This document shows positions 1-6,304 of a DNA stretch of 9,102 nucleotides, one piece after another. The number at the start of each line of letters is the position of its first letter. Positions within the stretch are counted from its first letter, which is position 1. Source of the stretch: Burkholderiales bacterium (GTDB lineage Bacteria; Pseudomonadota; Gammaproteobacteria; Burkholderiales; UBA11063); assembly GCA_026461645.1 (NCBI GenBank), contig JAPJMP010000085.1, forward strand, positions 1 through 9,102. The letters are read 5' to 3'. Both the position numbers and the translations under genes were made by a program. The notes below the pieces were generated by a model, which was not told the DNA's origin, searched no databases, and saw nothing but the letters and a program-made list of their open reading frames with translations.

Positions 1-189
1 ATATTATACCACAGTCACAAAGTGGCAATTAAAGCATAATAAAGTACAAAAAATGTTATAATTTATTCTAAATAAAACTACTTTTGGTAAAGTTATATTT
101 AAGCTTACTATTGGTATTTGCACCATAATTGCTACAATAATTAATCATTACACAGTACTAACAAAATTTTCGACAATGAAAAATATTTT
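1..189. other. Non-coding leader region
   Basis: No convincing coding region lies here on either strand. The sequence is very AT-rich and contains the extended -10 promoter at 111-138. A perfect TATAAT at 57-62 lacks a matching -35, and a short CCAC/GTGG inverted repeat (9-12 with 22-25) has no following T-run. The region may be shared with a gene beyond the left edge, which cannot be judged from this window. Confidence 0.5.
111..138 (+). promoter_or_regulatory. Probable sigma-70 promoter with extended -10, for the methyltransferase gene
   Basis: A -35-like TTGGTA (111-116) is followed after 16 bases by TACAAT (133-138), which matches the -10 consensus at five of six positions. A TG dinucleotide at 130-131, one base upstream of the -10, makes it an extended -10 element, which compensates for the imperfect -35. 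Transcription would start near base 145, about 45 bases before the methyltransferase start codon. It is the best promoter-like match I found in the 189-base leader. In DNA this AT-rich, chance -10 matches are common, so the call rests on the combination of elements and position. Confidence 0.45.
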
Positions 190-843
190 ATGAATAAAGA
201 TTTTTGGCATAATGCTTGGTTATCAGGTAAGATTGGCTTTAACCAATCTGAGCCGAAGCAACTTTTAACTAAATATTTTAATTGTTTGCAATTACAGCCT
301 GGAGACATAGTCTTTGTTCCACTATGTGGTAAAAGCATTGATATGCTGTGGTTGCTACAACAAGGATATAAAGTATTAGGTGTTGAATTAAGCCCTATTG
401 CTACCCAAGCTTTCTTTAAAGAGAATAATCTAAATTTTCAAATAACCACAAATTCAAAGTTTACCGTATTTCATGGCCAAAATATCACTATACTTAACGG
501 GGATTTTTTTAATCTAAGCCACATTCAACTTGAAAACGTTGCTGCTGTTTATGATAAGGCAGCTTTAATTGCCCTACCACCACAATTACGACAACAATAT
601 GCTCAAACACTAATTAATTTGTTACCACCTAAAATAAAAATGCTTTTATTTACTATTGTTTATCCACAAGAGCAAATGAATGGGCCTCCATTTTCAGTAT
701 CTACATCTGAAATAACTCAACTGTATAAAGATAAATTTACTCTTGATATTCTAGAATATATTGAAATTAATAATATTCCTCCACATATTGCGGCAAAAGG
801 CTTATCTTCTTACAATGAACAAGTGAATTATTTATTTAATTAA
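190..843 (+). CDS. tpm: Thiopurine S-methyltransferase (bacterial TPMT family)
   Basis: A cytoplasmic SAM-dependent methyltransferase of 217 residues, the usual length for bacterial TPMT. The family methylates thiopurines and, in bacteria, has been linked to methylation of selenium and tellurium oxyanions; the natural substrate here is unknown. Visible family signatures are the N-terminal FWHNAW (5-10) with IGFNQ (15-19), the SAM-binding loop PLCGKSID (44-51) with GVELS (64-68), YDKAALIALP (121-130) and GPPFSV (165-170), then a GLSSYNE segment near the C terminus. The start at 190 fits the family N terminus, but no Shine-Dalgarno is visible upstream. It is the only plus-strand gene and is probably expressed alone from the promoter at 111-138. 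Its stop codon overlaps the stop codon of tsaC on the other strand. Family assignment is secure; substrate is inferred only from the family. Confidence 0.92.
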   Translation: MNKDFWHNAWLSGKIGFNQSEPKQLLTKYFNCLQLQPGDIVFVPLCGKSIDMLWLLQQGYKVLGVELSPIATQAFFKENNLNFQITTNSKFTVFHGQNITILNGDFFNLSHIQLENVAAVYDKAALIALPPQLRQQYAQTLINLLPPKIKMLLFTIVYPQEQMNGPPFSVSTSEITQLYKDKFTLDILEYIEINNIPPHIAAKGLSSYNEQVNYLFN

Positions 844-1394
844 CGTAATCTTTTTTTGCTATGCCAATCAATTATAGTCGATGGCTTGGGTGCAAAATTG
901 GTTAATCCTGGTAACACCATTACTCTACGGCCTAATTGTTGTAGACAATTTTTATAAGTTTTACCGGGTTTTAATCCACTAAAATTGGCCGAAGTTGAAA
1001 CTAATGGACTATTTATAAAGTTACAAAGCTGTATTACTAGCTTATGTTTAGTTACACGCACCGCTATAGTAGAATGTTTACCTCTTAAAATTACCGGGGT
1101 TTTTTGTTGTTGTGCTTCAAGCAGTAGTGTAACTGGACCAGGCCATACAGCATTAAACTCATTAGTATTAGTTGGCATAACCACAATATCTTTTAACTGT
1201 TGCACGTTACTGGCAATTACAATAAAACCTTTTTTAGGATTACGCCCCTTTAGTTTAATTAACGCTCGTAAAGCTTTACGGTTAAATGGATCACAACCAA
1301 GCCCATAACAATGTTCGGTGGGATAAGCAATTAAACCACCATTTTTAATATGTTGACGTATTTTTTTTAATTGTAACTGACTATATCCTCTCAT
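840..1394 (-). CDS. tsaC: L-threonylcarbamoyladenylate synthase, TsaC type
   Basis: Makes threonylcarbamoyl-AMP from threonine, bicarbonate and ATP, the first step of t6A37 modification of ANN-decoding tRNAs; TsaB/D/E would complete it, none of which are in this window. The 184-residue protein is a single YrdC/Sua5 domain like E. coli TsaC and lacks the extra C-terminal domain of Sua5. Visible motifs are YPTE (24-27), the LKGRNPKKG nucleotide-binding stretch (48-56), WPGPVT (84-89), AVRVTKHKLV (111-120), STSAN (133-137) and a C-terminal PSTIIDW (171-177). The start ATG overlaps the sugar transferase stop as ATGA, and a near-perfect Shine-Dalgarno (AAGGTGGT, 1401-1408) lies six bases upstream. 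It is the last gene of the minus-strand run, and its stop overlaps the tpm stop. tsaC is often near aroE or dprA in proteobacteria, so placement behind glycan genes is unusual. Confidence 0.93.
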   Translation of the reverse strand: MRGYSQLQLKKIRQHIKNGGLIAYPTEHCYGLGCDPFNRKALRALIKLKGRNPKKGFIVIASNVQQLKDIVVMPTNTNEFNAVWPGPVTLLLEAQQQKTPVILRGKHSTIAVRVTKHKLVIQLCNFINSPLVSTSANFSGLKPGKTYKNCLQQLGRRVMVLPGLTNFAPKPSTIIDWHSKKRLR

Positions 1395-1984
1395 CTAATT
1401 ACCACCTTTTTAAGTGTATATAAAATAATTAAAATATCAATAAAAAAATTATGCCGCCGCGCATATTGCATGGCATATTCAAGCTTTTGCGGTAAAATTA
1501 CATTTATATAATAATCTTCTGCATTGGTAATAGTTGCTAGCATTTGATTTTCATCGATCATTTTAATTGATGCCCATTCGGTAATGCCGGGCCTAACTGA
1601 TAAGACAAGGTCGCGCACCTGCTGTGGATATAAAGCCACATATTTTTCAACTTCTGGGCGTGGCCCAACTAATGACATATCACCAAGCAAGACATTAATT
1701 AACTGGGGTAATTCATCTAATTTATACTGCCGTAAAAATTTGCCTATAGGCGTTATTCTGTGATCTTGTCCAATAGTTAATAAACCACCCGGGACATTCA
1801 TATACATAGTTCTAAATTTATAAATTAGAAATATTTTATGCCTTAGGCCAACTCTTCGTTGTTTAAACAAAATACTGCCTTTAGAGGTGGCTTTAATTAA
1901 AATAATAATTAGAAAGAATAATGGCGATAAAAAAATAAGTCCCACTATCGCACATAAAATATCAAAAATTCTTTTAATAATCAT
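1391..1984 (-). CDS. Polyprenyl-phosphate sugar-1-phosphate transferase (short, PglC-like)
   Basis: A monotopic membrane phosphoglycosyl transferase of 197 residues, the minimal PglC-like form without the extra N-terminal membrane domain of WcaJ/WbaP. Such enzymes move a sugar-1-phosphate from a UDP-sugar to undecaprenyl phosphate on the cytoplasmic face, starting an O-antigen, capsule or protein-linked glycan. Visible are one hydrophobic membrane segment (about 8-31), FKQRRVG (40-46), YKFRTM (55-60), the catalytic Asp-Glu pair in KLDELPQL (D90, E91) and GDMSLVGPRPE (101-111). The usual RPGITGWAQ is RPGITEWAS (131-139), followed by a segment ending in LPQKLEYAMQY; to my recollection this resembles a recognised subfamily. 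The start abuts the aminotransferase stop with no spacer and no clear Shine-Dalgarno, implying coupled translation. With the upstream aminotransferase it probably handles an amino-dideoxy sugar; the exact sugar is not determinable. Confidence 0.9.
   Translation of the reverse strand: MIIKRIFDILCAIVGLIFLSPLFFLIIILIKATSKGSILFKQRRVGLRHKIFLIYKFRTMYMNVPGGLLTIGQDHRITPIGKFLRQYKLDELPQLINVLLGDMSLVGPRPEVEKYVALYPQQVRDLVLSVRPGITEWASIKMIDENQMLATITNAEDYYINVILPQKLEYAMQYARRHNFFIDILIILYTLKKVVIR
1401..1408 (-). promoter_or_regulatory. Strong ribosome binding site for tsaC
   Basis: On the minus strand the bases read AAGGTGGT, seven of eight matches to the anti-16S consensus AAGGAGGT, six bases before the tsaC ATG. 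It lies inside the 3' end of the sugar transferase gene and is the best ribosome binding site I see in the window. It supports the 1394 start and suggests tsaC can initiate efficiently despite being last in the run. Confidence 0.7.
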
Positions 1985-3145
1985 TTAAGTTAGTATCTTT
2001 TTAATCACACCAATAACCTTATCTTGATCTGCGGCTGTCATTTTAGTATATAATGGCAAACTTAAAGCACGATTAAAATATTTAGTTGCTTGAGGGAACT
2101 GCGCTGAAGTTAAATTATATTGATTTTTCCAATAACTCATTAAATGCAGCGGTATAAAATGTACACTAGTACCAATTCCATTGTCACTCATTTGTTGAAT
2201 AAATTGATCTCTACTTAGTTTTACGGTATCTTCTAATTGAATAATATAAAGATGCCAAGCATGCGTATCTGTATGCGAGTTCTTTACTTGTGGCGGCAAT
2301 ACTATCGACAAATTTGCTAATTCTCTAGTATATTTTGCGGCCATTTTACTTCTTTGCTCATGAAATAAATCAACTTTACTTAATTGCACAATACCAATAC
2401 TACTTGCTATATCTGACAAATTATATTTATAGCCAGGTGCTACAATATCGTACTGCCAAGCTGGTTTATTTGAAGTATAACGATCAAAAGCGTCACGGTC
2501 AATTCCATGTAAGCGCATAGTTTTACAGCGCTTGGCAATTTTTGCATCGTTGGTTACAATCATACCACCTTCACCCGTAGTAATTGTTTTAGTCGCATAA
2601 AAACTATACACAATTACATCTGATTTATGTTGCCCGATTAAAGTATTGTTAATTTTGCTTGGTAAAGCATGTGCAGCATCTTCAATTACTCTTAAATTAT
2701 GTTTTTTTGCAATTGCTAAAATTGCCTCCATATCACACGCTAGTCCAGCCAAATGTACTGGAATAATAGCTTTAGTGCGCGGTGTAATTTTCTGTTCAAT
2801 TTGTTCAACATCTATATTTAAAGTGTTTAAATCGCAGTCAACAAATACTGGATGCGCACCTAAATAGCGAATAACTTCAGCAGTAGCGGTAAAAGTCAAG
2901 ACAGGAATTATAACCTCATCATTGAGACCAATACCACAGGCCTCTAACGCTAAATGTAACCCAGAAGTAGCTGAATTAACCGCAATTGCTTCAACATTAT
3001 TACCAATAAATGCGGCAAAAGTCTGTTCAAATTCTTTTGTTTTAGGCCCAGTAGTTATCCAACCAGATTTCATTGTCTCCACCACTGCAGCAATTTCTTC
3101 TGCGCCTATATCTGGAATAGCAAAAGGCAAAAAATTATTCATCAT
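1985..3145 (-). CDS. DegT/DnrJ/EryC1-family PLP-dependent sugar aminotransferase
   Basis: A fold-type I PLP enzyme of 386 residues that transfers an amino group, usually from glutamate, to a 4-keto (or 3-keto) nucleotide sugar. Visible features are the N-terminal SGWITTGPKTKEFE (27-40), the VNSATSGLHLAL cofactor loop (56-67), VIEDAAHA with the ring-nitrogen Asp156 (153-160), and the Schiff-base lysine K186 in SFYATKTITTGEGG (181-194). GYKYNLSD (238-245) and the C-terminal SVHFIPLHL and LSLPLY segments are typical of the ArnB/PglE type. Length equals that of PglE-like enzymes. Two Met codons stand at the start; the first (3145) overlaps the ycfL stop as ATGA and has TTAAGG seven bases upstream. 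Together with the abutting sugar transferase it forms a glycan-initiation pair, but no dehydratase or acetyltransferase of a bacillosamine-type pathway is in view. Substrate is unknown. Confidence 0.92.
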   Translation of the reverse strand: MMNNFLPFAIPDIGAEEIAAVVETMKSGWITTGPKTKEFEQTFAAFIGNNVEAIAVNSATSGLHLALEACGIGLNDEVIIPVLTFTATAEVIRYLGAHPVFVDCDLNTLNIDVEQIEQKITPRTKAIIPVHLAGLACDMEAILAIAKKHNLRVIEDAAHALPSKINNTLIGQHKSDVIVYSFYATKTITTGEGGMIVTNDAKIAKRCKTMRLHGIDRDAFDRYTSNKPAWQYDIVAPGYKYNLSDIASSIGIVQLSKVDLFHEQRSKMAAKYTRELANLSIVLPPQVKNSHTDTHAWHLYIIQLEDTVKLSRDQFIQQMSDNGIGTSVHFIPLHLMSYWKNQYNLTSAQFPQATKYFNRALSLPLYTKMTAADQDKVIGVIKKILT

Positions 3146-3531
3146 TTATAAACCTTAACCGATGCCCCAGTTGAACTTAATTCAACTCTAAAATCACTAA
3201 CGTTATTTGCCTCAGACATGCATTCAATAGTACGACTTTGTCCACCATAAATTTGCATTGGATTCCATGGCACATCACCGCTAATATCAAATTTATCTGC
3301 ATCATAAAAATGGCAACGATAATAAATATCTTGCGGCGTATCACCTGAAGTATTTACAATTGTAGCTTGCGCTTGAAAAACTCCATTTACTCGTTTAGTT
3401 CTTAAATCTGTAACTTCAATATTGCTTACATTACCAATAACTTCAGTTTTGCTTTTTATAGTTGGCGTAGTAGTTCCACAACCATATAAGGATAATAATA
3501 ATGAACTAATAACAATAACTTTCTTTAGCAT
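3142..3531 (-). CDS. ycfL: YcfL-like (DUF1425) outer-membrane lipoprotein
   Basis: A 129-residue predicted lipoprotein. The signal peptide has a charged start (MLKK), a hydrophobic core and a lipobox LYGC with Cys18; residue +2 is Gly, so sorting to the outer membrane is expected. The mature part contains VTDLRTKRVNG, a long beta-rich stretch with an Asn-rich turn (TIVNTSGD) and YYRCHFYDADKF followed by PWNPMQIYGGQSRTIECMSE, which resembles YcfL of E. coli in length and layout. YcfL has no firmly assigned function; in enterobacteria its gene lies next to lpoB. Here it is the last of four envelope genes, 16 bases after the COG3014-type gene, and its stop overlaps the aminotransferase start. 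AGGAG at 3538-3542 lies six bases before the ATG. Confidence 0.72.
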   Translation of the reverse strand: MLKKVIVISSLLLSLYGCGTTTPTIKSKTEVIGNVSNIEVTDLRTKRVNGVFQAQATIVNTSGDTPQDIYYRCHFYDADKFDISGDVPWNPMQIYGGQSRTIECMSEANNVSDFRVELSSTGASVKVYK

Positions 3532-3537
3532 GAGTAA

Positions 3538-3542
3538 CTCCT
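3538..3542 (-). promoter_or_regulatory. Ribosome binding site of the ycfL-like gene
   Basis: AGGAG on the minus strand, six bases before the ATG, fixes the start at 3531. The ten bases AGGAGTTACT are identical to those before lpoB at 6291-6300. Confidence 0.65.
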
Positions 3543-3547
3543 ATAAA

Positions 3548-4909
3548 TTATTTAACTGTATTTGCTTGTGGACTAAAATATATACCAGAGCCAATAACTC
3601 TATACGTAATTATTGTGTATGGTGAATTTAGATTAACCTTAATTTGTTTGCTTCTATTGCCATTGTTTACTGTAATTATATGTTGCCCATAATTTAATTG
3701 TAACCTTGTAGCATAAATTTTAGCCGGTAAATCAACCCAACTTCTTTCATCCGCTGAACCTAATGATGCTGTTGTAATCGAAGAAACTAAACTAGCTAAA
3801 GCTCCTCCTTTATTACAACTTACTTGTTGTAAAGTAATATCTTTAACCGCCCTTAAAGTATTATGCACGATTAAATTAGGCAAATCATCATGCAAATATC
3901 TTGCTGCCATTAAATTAAAATCCGTAAATAAATTTAAATTGTAATTTTCCCCATCTACAGCAAGCAAATCGCGCGAATTTGATTTATCTAACACTAATTC
4001 AGGAAAAGCAAAAGTAACGGTATTAATACAAGAAGTTTGCCCTTGCAATGTTTGAAATGGTATAGGAAGAGATACTGACTTTAATTCTGGAGCATGTCCT
4101 ATTTCCGCAACCACTAATACATCAGTGGTATTGTTTGCTGATTTTTTATGATCTAAATTATAAATACTTTGCTCAATCAAGCTATTACCAGGGTTTAGTT
4201 CCAACGCCTTGACATATCCAGGTCTTGACAAACTTGGCTCATTTAGTTGCTCAAAAATAAATCCGGCCAAATAGTGACTAAATGCATTTTGGTAACTATT
4301 TTTTAAGGCTAATACATCATTACTATTTAAATAATTAAAATTATATTTATCACTCGCACTGCTTTCAATATCAGTTAAACTGGGAAATTTAAAACGACTA
4401 TCACTTTTTTCTTGCGCTTTAGTATATTGAGCCTCACGGTAATTAGCAATGACATCTTCTATATTATACATACGCGTAATTTCTACCCGAGCCAAATCAA
4501 TATTATCTAAAGCCATCAAATTTAATGACTTATAAGTTGGAATCATAACTTTTTCATAATCCTTAGCCACATAATCCAAAACTTTATCATTAATTAAACT
4601 TGCTGTAGCGGTATCTGCAACCGTCCCTAATGAACCATTATGAAAGCTTTGAATCCACTTATCAATAAAGGCTTGAGCATTAGTAAAATCAGCATTACTA
4701 GCCACATAATTATCATTCATCCGCATAATCGTTCCATGTTCTAAATAATACAGCATATCACTTTGATGTGATACTGCAGCAGCTGCTTTAGCAATTTGAT
4801 CATCAGCTAAAAATTCAAGCGGTGTACTTATATTAGATGAATAAGAAGCAAAGGGATTGTTAGCACAAGAAACTATAAATAACAGTGCTAATAGTACTAT
4901 TTTTTTCAT
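3548..4909 (-). CDS. COG3014-type lipoprotein of the LpoB/YcfL cluster
   Basis: A 453-residue predicted lipoprotein of unknown function. The signal peptide MKKIVLLALLFIVSC ends in lipobox IVSC with Cys15; +2 is Ala, so outer-membrane localisation is expected. The pattern follows what I recall of COG3014: an early YYLEHGTIMRMN helix (54-65), DYEKVMIPTYKSLNLMAL with a following RVEITRMYN (117-149), a TPR-like helical stretch including HYLAGFIFEQL and YVKALELNPGNS (212-243), then a beta-rich half with VLVVAEIGHAPE (264-275), LPIPF (281-285), FNLMAARYLHDDLPNLIV (331-348) and RSWVDLPAKIYATRL (389-403). The helical part may be a protein-interaction platform in the periplasm (inference). The gene starts 8 bases after its upstream neighbour, with TAGAG (4916-4920) as a modest ribosome site that includes the preceding stop codon. 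Its stop is 16 bases before ycfL. Confidence 0.75.
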   Translation of the reverse strand: MKKIVLLALLFIVSCANNPFASYSSNISTPLEFLADDQIAKAAAAVSHQSDMLYYLEHGTIMRMNDNYVASNADFTNAQAFIDKWIQSFHNGSLGTVADTATASLINDKVLDYVAKDYEKVMIPTYKSLNLMALDNIDLARVEITRMYNIEDVIANYREAQYTKAQEKSDSRFKFPSLTDIESSASDKYNFNYLNSNDVLALKNSYQNAFSHYLAGFIFEQLNEPSLSRPGYVKALELNPGNSLIEQSIYNLDHKKSANNTTDVLVVAEIGHAPELKSVSLPIPFQTLQGQTSCINTVTFAFPELVLDKSNSRDLLAVDGENYNLNLFTDFNLMAARYLHDDLPNLIVHNTLRAVKDITLQQVSCNKGGALASLVSSITTASLGSADERSWVDLPAKIYATRLQLNYGQHIITVNNGNRSKQIKVNLNSPYTIITYRVIGSGIYFSPQANTVK

Positions 4910-4917
4910 ATTTAACT

Positions 4918-5697
4918 CTATTTATAAACAGTTACATCTGTCACTATTTTCGACTCAGGGGCTTGTTGCTCTTTGCTGGAATTTTTAGCAAACAGATTAA
5001 ATTGTGTTAACATCTGATTTACAACATCACCAGATAAATCTTTTACTGCAACATTAAATAATTTATTATAATTAAAATTAACTGGCTGCGTTTTACTCTC
5101 TGTGGGTAATATTTTAATCGCAGTGGCACTTCCATTACTGCTAAATGATGCCATTACTACTTTATCCTCAGCACGAATTAATTTATAAGATACATCAATA
5201 TCTATTGTGGTTTGGTATGAACTATTAGTTGTTCCTTTAAGTTCATAACTATCTTTAGATACATCAATTGAATCTAAAACTCCAATTAAGTAATAATCCA
5301 CAGATTCTTTAGCTTTAGTTTTTACTTCCCCGGCATTACTACTTGGAGCTACTGTGTTTTGTTCAGCAACTAAGGCAAATAAGTGCGTACCATCTGAAGC
5401 ATCTACCTTAGAATCGTTGCCATTAGAACTGTCCTCGTTATCATCAACATAAATAATTTTATCTGCTGTATCTTGGCTATTAATGAGTGTAAATTTACCC
5501 GCTAAAATTAACGCACCATTAACTTGCCGACTAATTTTAATTACACTTTGTTTGAGACTGAAATGATAACCAATATCATTTTTTGGTGGCAAATTAACTT
5601 CACTATTGACGAGCAACAATGGCACCTTAATAGTTGGAGCAGCCATTGCGGTTAATATGCCACAACTAATAATTAAACTTAAAAACAATTTTTTCAT
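4918..5697 (-). CDS. Secreted CsgG/LpoB-like protein of unknown function
   Basis: A 259-residue exported protein I cannot name with certainty. The N terminus MKKLFLSLIISCGILTAMA looks like a type I signal peptide cleaved at AMA/AP (residue 19); an IISC match at residues 9-12 is probably too early for a lipobox. The mature part contains VDYYLIGVLDSIDV (133-146) and a run of alternating hydrophobic strands ending in DIDVSYKLIRAEDKVVMASFSSNG (166-189). This recalls the strand-rich C-terminal half of LpoB/CsgG-type domains. An acidic, Asn/Ser-rich loop occupies about 85-103. The in-frame ORF extends 22 codons upstream to 5763 but overlaps lpoB and places Lys-rich sequence ahead of the signal peptide, so I chose the ATG at 5697, four bases after the lpoB stop. 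It sits between lpoB and the COG3014-type gene, suggesting a shared outer-membrane or periplasmic role. Confidence 0.72.
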   Translation of the reverse strand: MKKLFLSLIISCGILTAMAAPTIKVPLLLVNSEVNLPPKNDIGYHFSLKQSVIKISRQVNGALILAGKFTLINSQDTADKIIYVDDNEDSSNGNDSKVDASDGTHLFALVAEQNTVAPSSNAGEVKTKAKESVDYYLIGVLDSIDVSKDSYELKGTTNSSYQTTIDIDVSYKLIRAEDKVVMASFSSNGSATAIKILPTESKTQPVNFNYNKLFNVAVKDLSGDVVNQMLTQFNLFAKNSSKEQQAPESKIVTDVTVYK

Positions 5698-5701
5698 TAG
5701 T

Positions 5702-6289
5702 TTACTTGACTTCAGTTTTACGAATTTGCTTTTCATTAGCCCAAATTTCTTCACCTTCATCAACCTTAATCAAAGACAAATTAAACTGATAAAACACATC
5801 TTTAACATCAGCATTTGTTTTGGTTATATTACTTACAAATCCATCTAATCTACATTGAGCAGCTAGCATTTTACCTTGTGCTGTTGGGTTTTTATATAAA
5901 CCAGAATTATTTTGCCGCGCTAACTCATCCGTCTGATTTTGCATCTGGGCTTGAGATAGAACATATTTAGCTGTCACAAGATTAGATTTGGCTAATCTAA
6001 CTTTTATACTTTGAGTGATATTTTCTGTATCTATATACTGATCAGTTTTATTGCGTACAGGGGATACAGTATAAGTTTGACATTGATTTAGCGCACCTGA
6101 TTTAATTAAATCATCAGCCATATTTTGTGCTACCGTATTTAAATCGGTTGAGCCAAAATCTGTATTTACTGTTTCAACCGCGTTAGGATCGCCATAACTT
6201 ACATTAGAACTGCCAACTACCGGAGCATTAACCATAGAACAACCACAAATCACAGCTAAAGCGCTAACACTTAATATTTTTTTCAACAT
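5702..6289 (-). CDS. lpoB: Penicillin-binding protein activator LpoB-like lipoprotein
   Basis: In E. coli LpoB is an outer-membrane lipoprotein that crosses the periplasm and stimulates the peptidoglycan synthase PBP1b. This 195-residue protein has a signal peptide with lipobox ICGC (Cys17, +2 Ser, outer-membrane type), then a short linker and a globular domain: DLNTVAQNMADDLIKSG (49-65), a conserved-looking TVSPVRNKTDQYIDTENIT stretch (74-92), SIKVRLAKSN (94-103), CRLDGFVSNITK (146-157) and YQFNLSLIKVDEGEEIWANEKQIRK (167-191). The final stretch, with a Trp and charged end, matches the last strands of the LpoB/CsgG fold. The disordered linker between Cys17 and the domain is only about 30 residues, clearly shorter than the Pro/Gln-rich one in E. 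coli LpoB. AGGAG (6296-6300) lies six bases before the ATG. It follows ftsK by 15 bases. Confidence 0.85.
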   Translation of the reverse strand: MLKKILSVSALAVICGCSMVNAPVVGSSNVSYGDPNAVETVNTDFGSTDLNTVAQNMADDLIKSGALNQCQTYTVSPVRNKTDQYIDTENITQSIKVRLAKSNLVTAKYVLSQAQMQNQTDELARQNNSGLYKNPTAQGKMLAAQCRLDGFVSNITKTNADVKDVFYQFNLSLIKVDEGEEIWANEKQIRKTEVK

Positions 6290-6295
6290 TAGTAA

Positions 6296-6300
6296 CTCCT
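6296..6300 (-). promoter_or_regulatory. Ribosome binding site of lpoB
   Basis: AGGAG on the minus strand, six bases before the lpoB ATG at 6289 and within the 15-base gap after the ftsK stop. It is the only spacer element between ftsK and lpoB, so a separate promoter would have to lie inside ftsK. Confidence 0.65.
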
Positions 6301-6304
6301 CTAC

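Noticed and set aside
9..25. CCAC/GTGG inverted repeat as a terminator of a gene left of the window
   Set aside because: The stem is only four pairs with a nine-base loop and no T-run follows.
57..62. Perfect TATAAT as a promoter for tpm
   Set aside because: No -35-like hexamer lies 16-18 bases upstream, and the extended -10 at 133-138 is closer and better supported.
790..859. GCAAAAG and CTTTTTTTGC as a terminator hairpin for tpm
   Set aside because: The arms are about 50 bases apart, AT-rich and without a compact stem, so this is weak even though a T-run (852-858) follows the stop.
985..1308. Open plus-strand frame of 107 codons opposite tsaC
   Set aside because: It lies wholly antisense to a gene with clear TsaC motifs, has no family-like features or ribosome site, and its composition is what the reverse strand of tsaC would give.
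2335..3158. Three open plus-strand frames opposite the aminotransferase gene
   Set aside because: All are antisense to a clearly conserved PLP enzyme and show no recognisable domain or start signal.
5698..5763. Longer start for the LpoB-like protein, 22 codons upstream
   Set aside because: It would overlap the lpoB 3' end in another frame and put a Lys-rich stretch before an evident signal peptide; the ATG at 5697 gives a normal signal peptide.
3142..6289. Similar C-terminal ends (VYK or VK before the stop) in the four envelope proteins
   Set aside because: Only two or three residues are shared and Lys, Val and Tyr are frequent at protein ends in AT-rich genomes; coincidence is likely.
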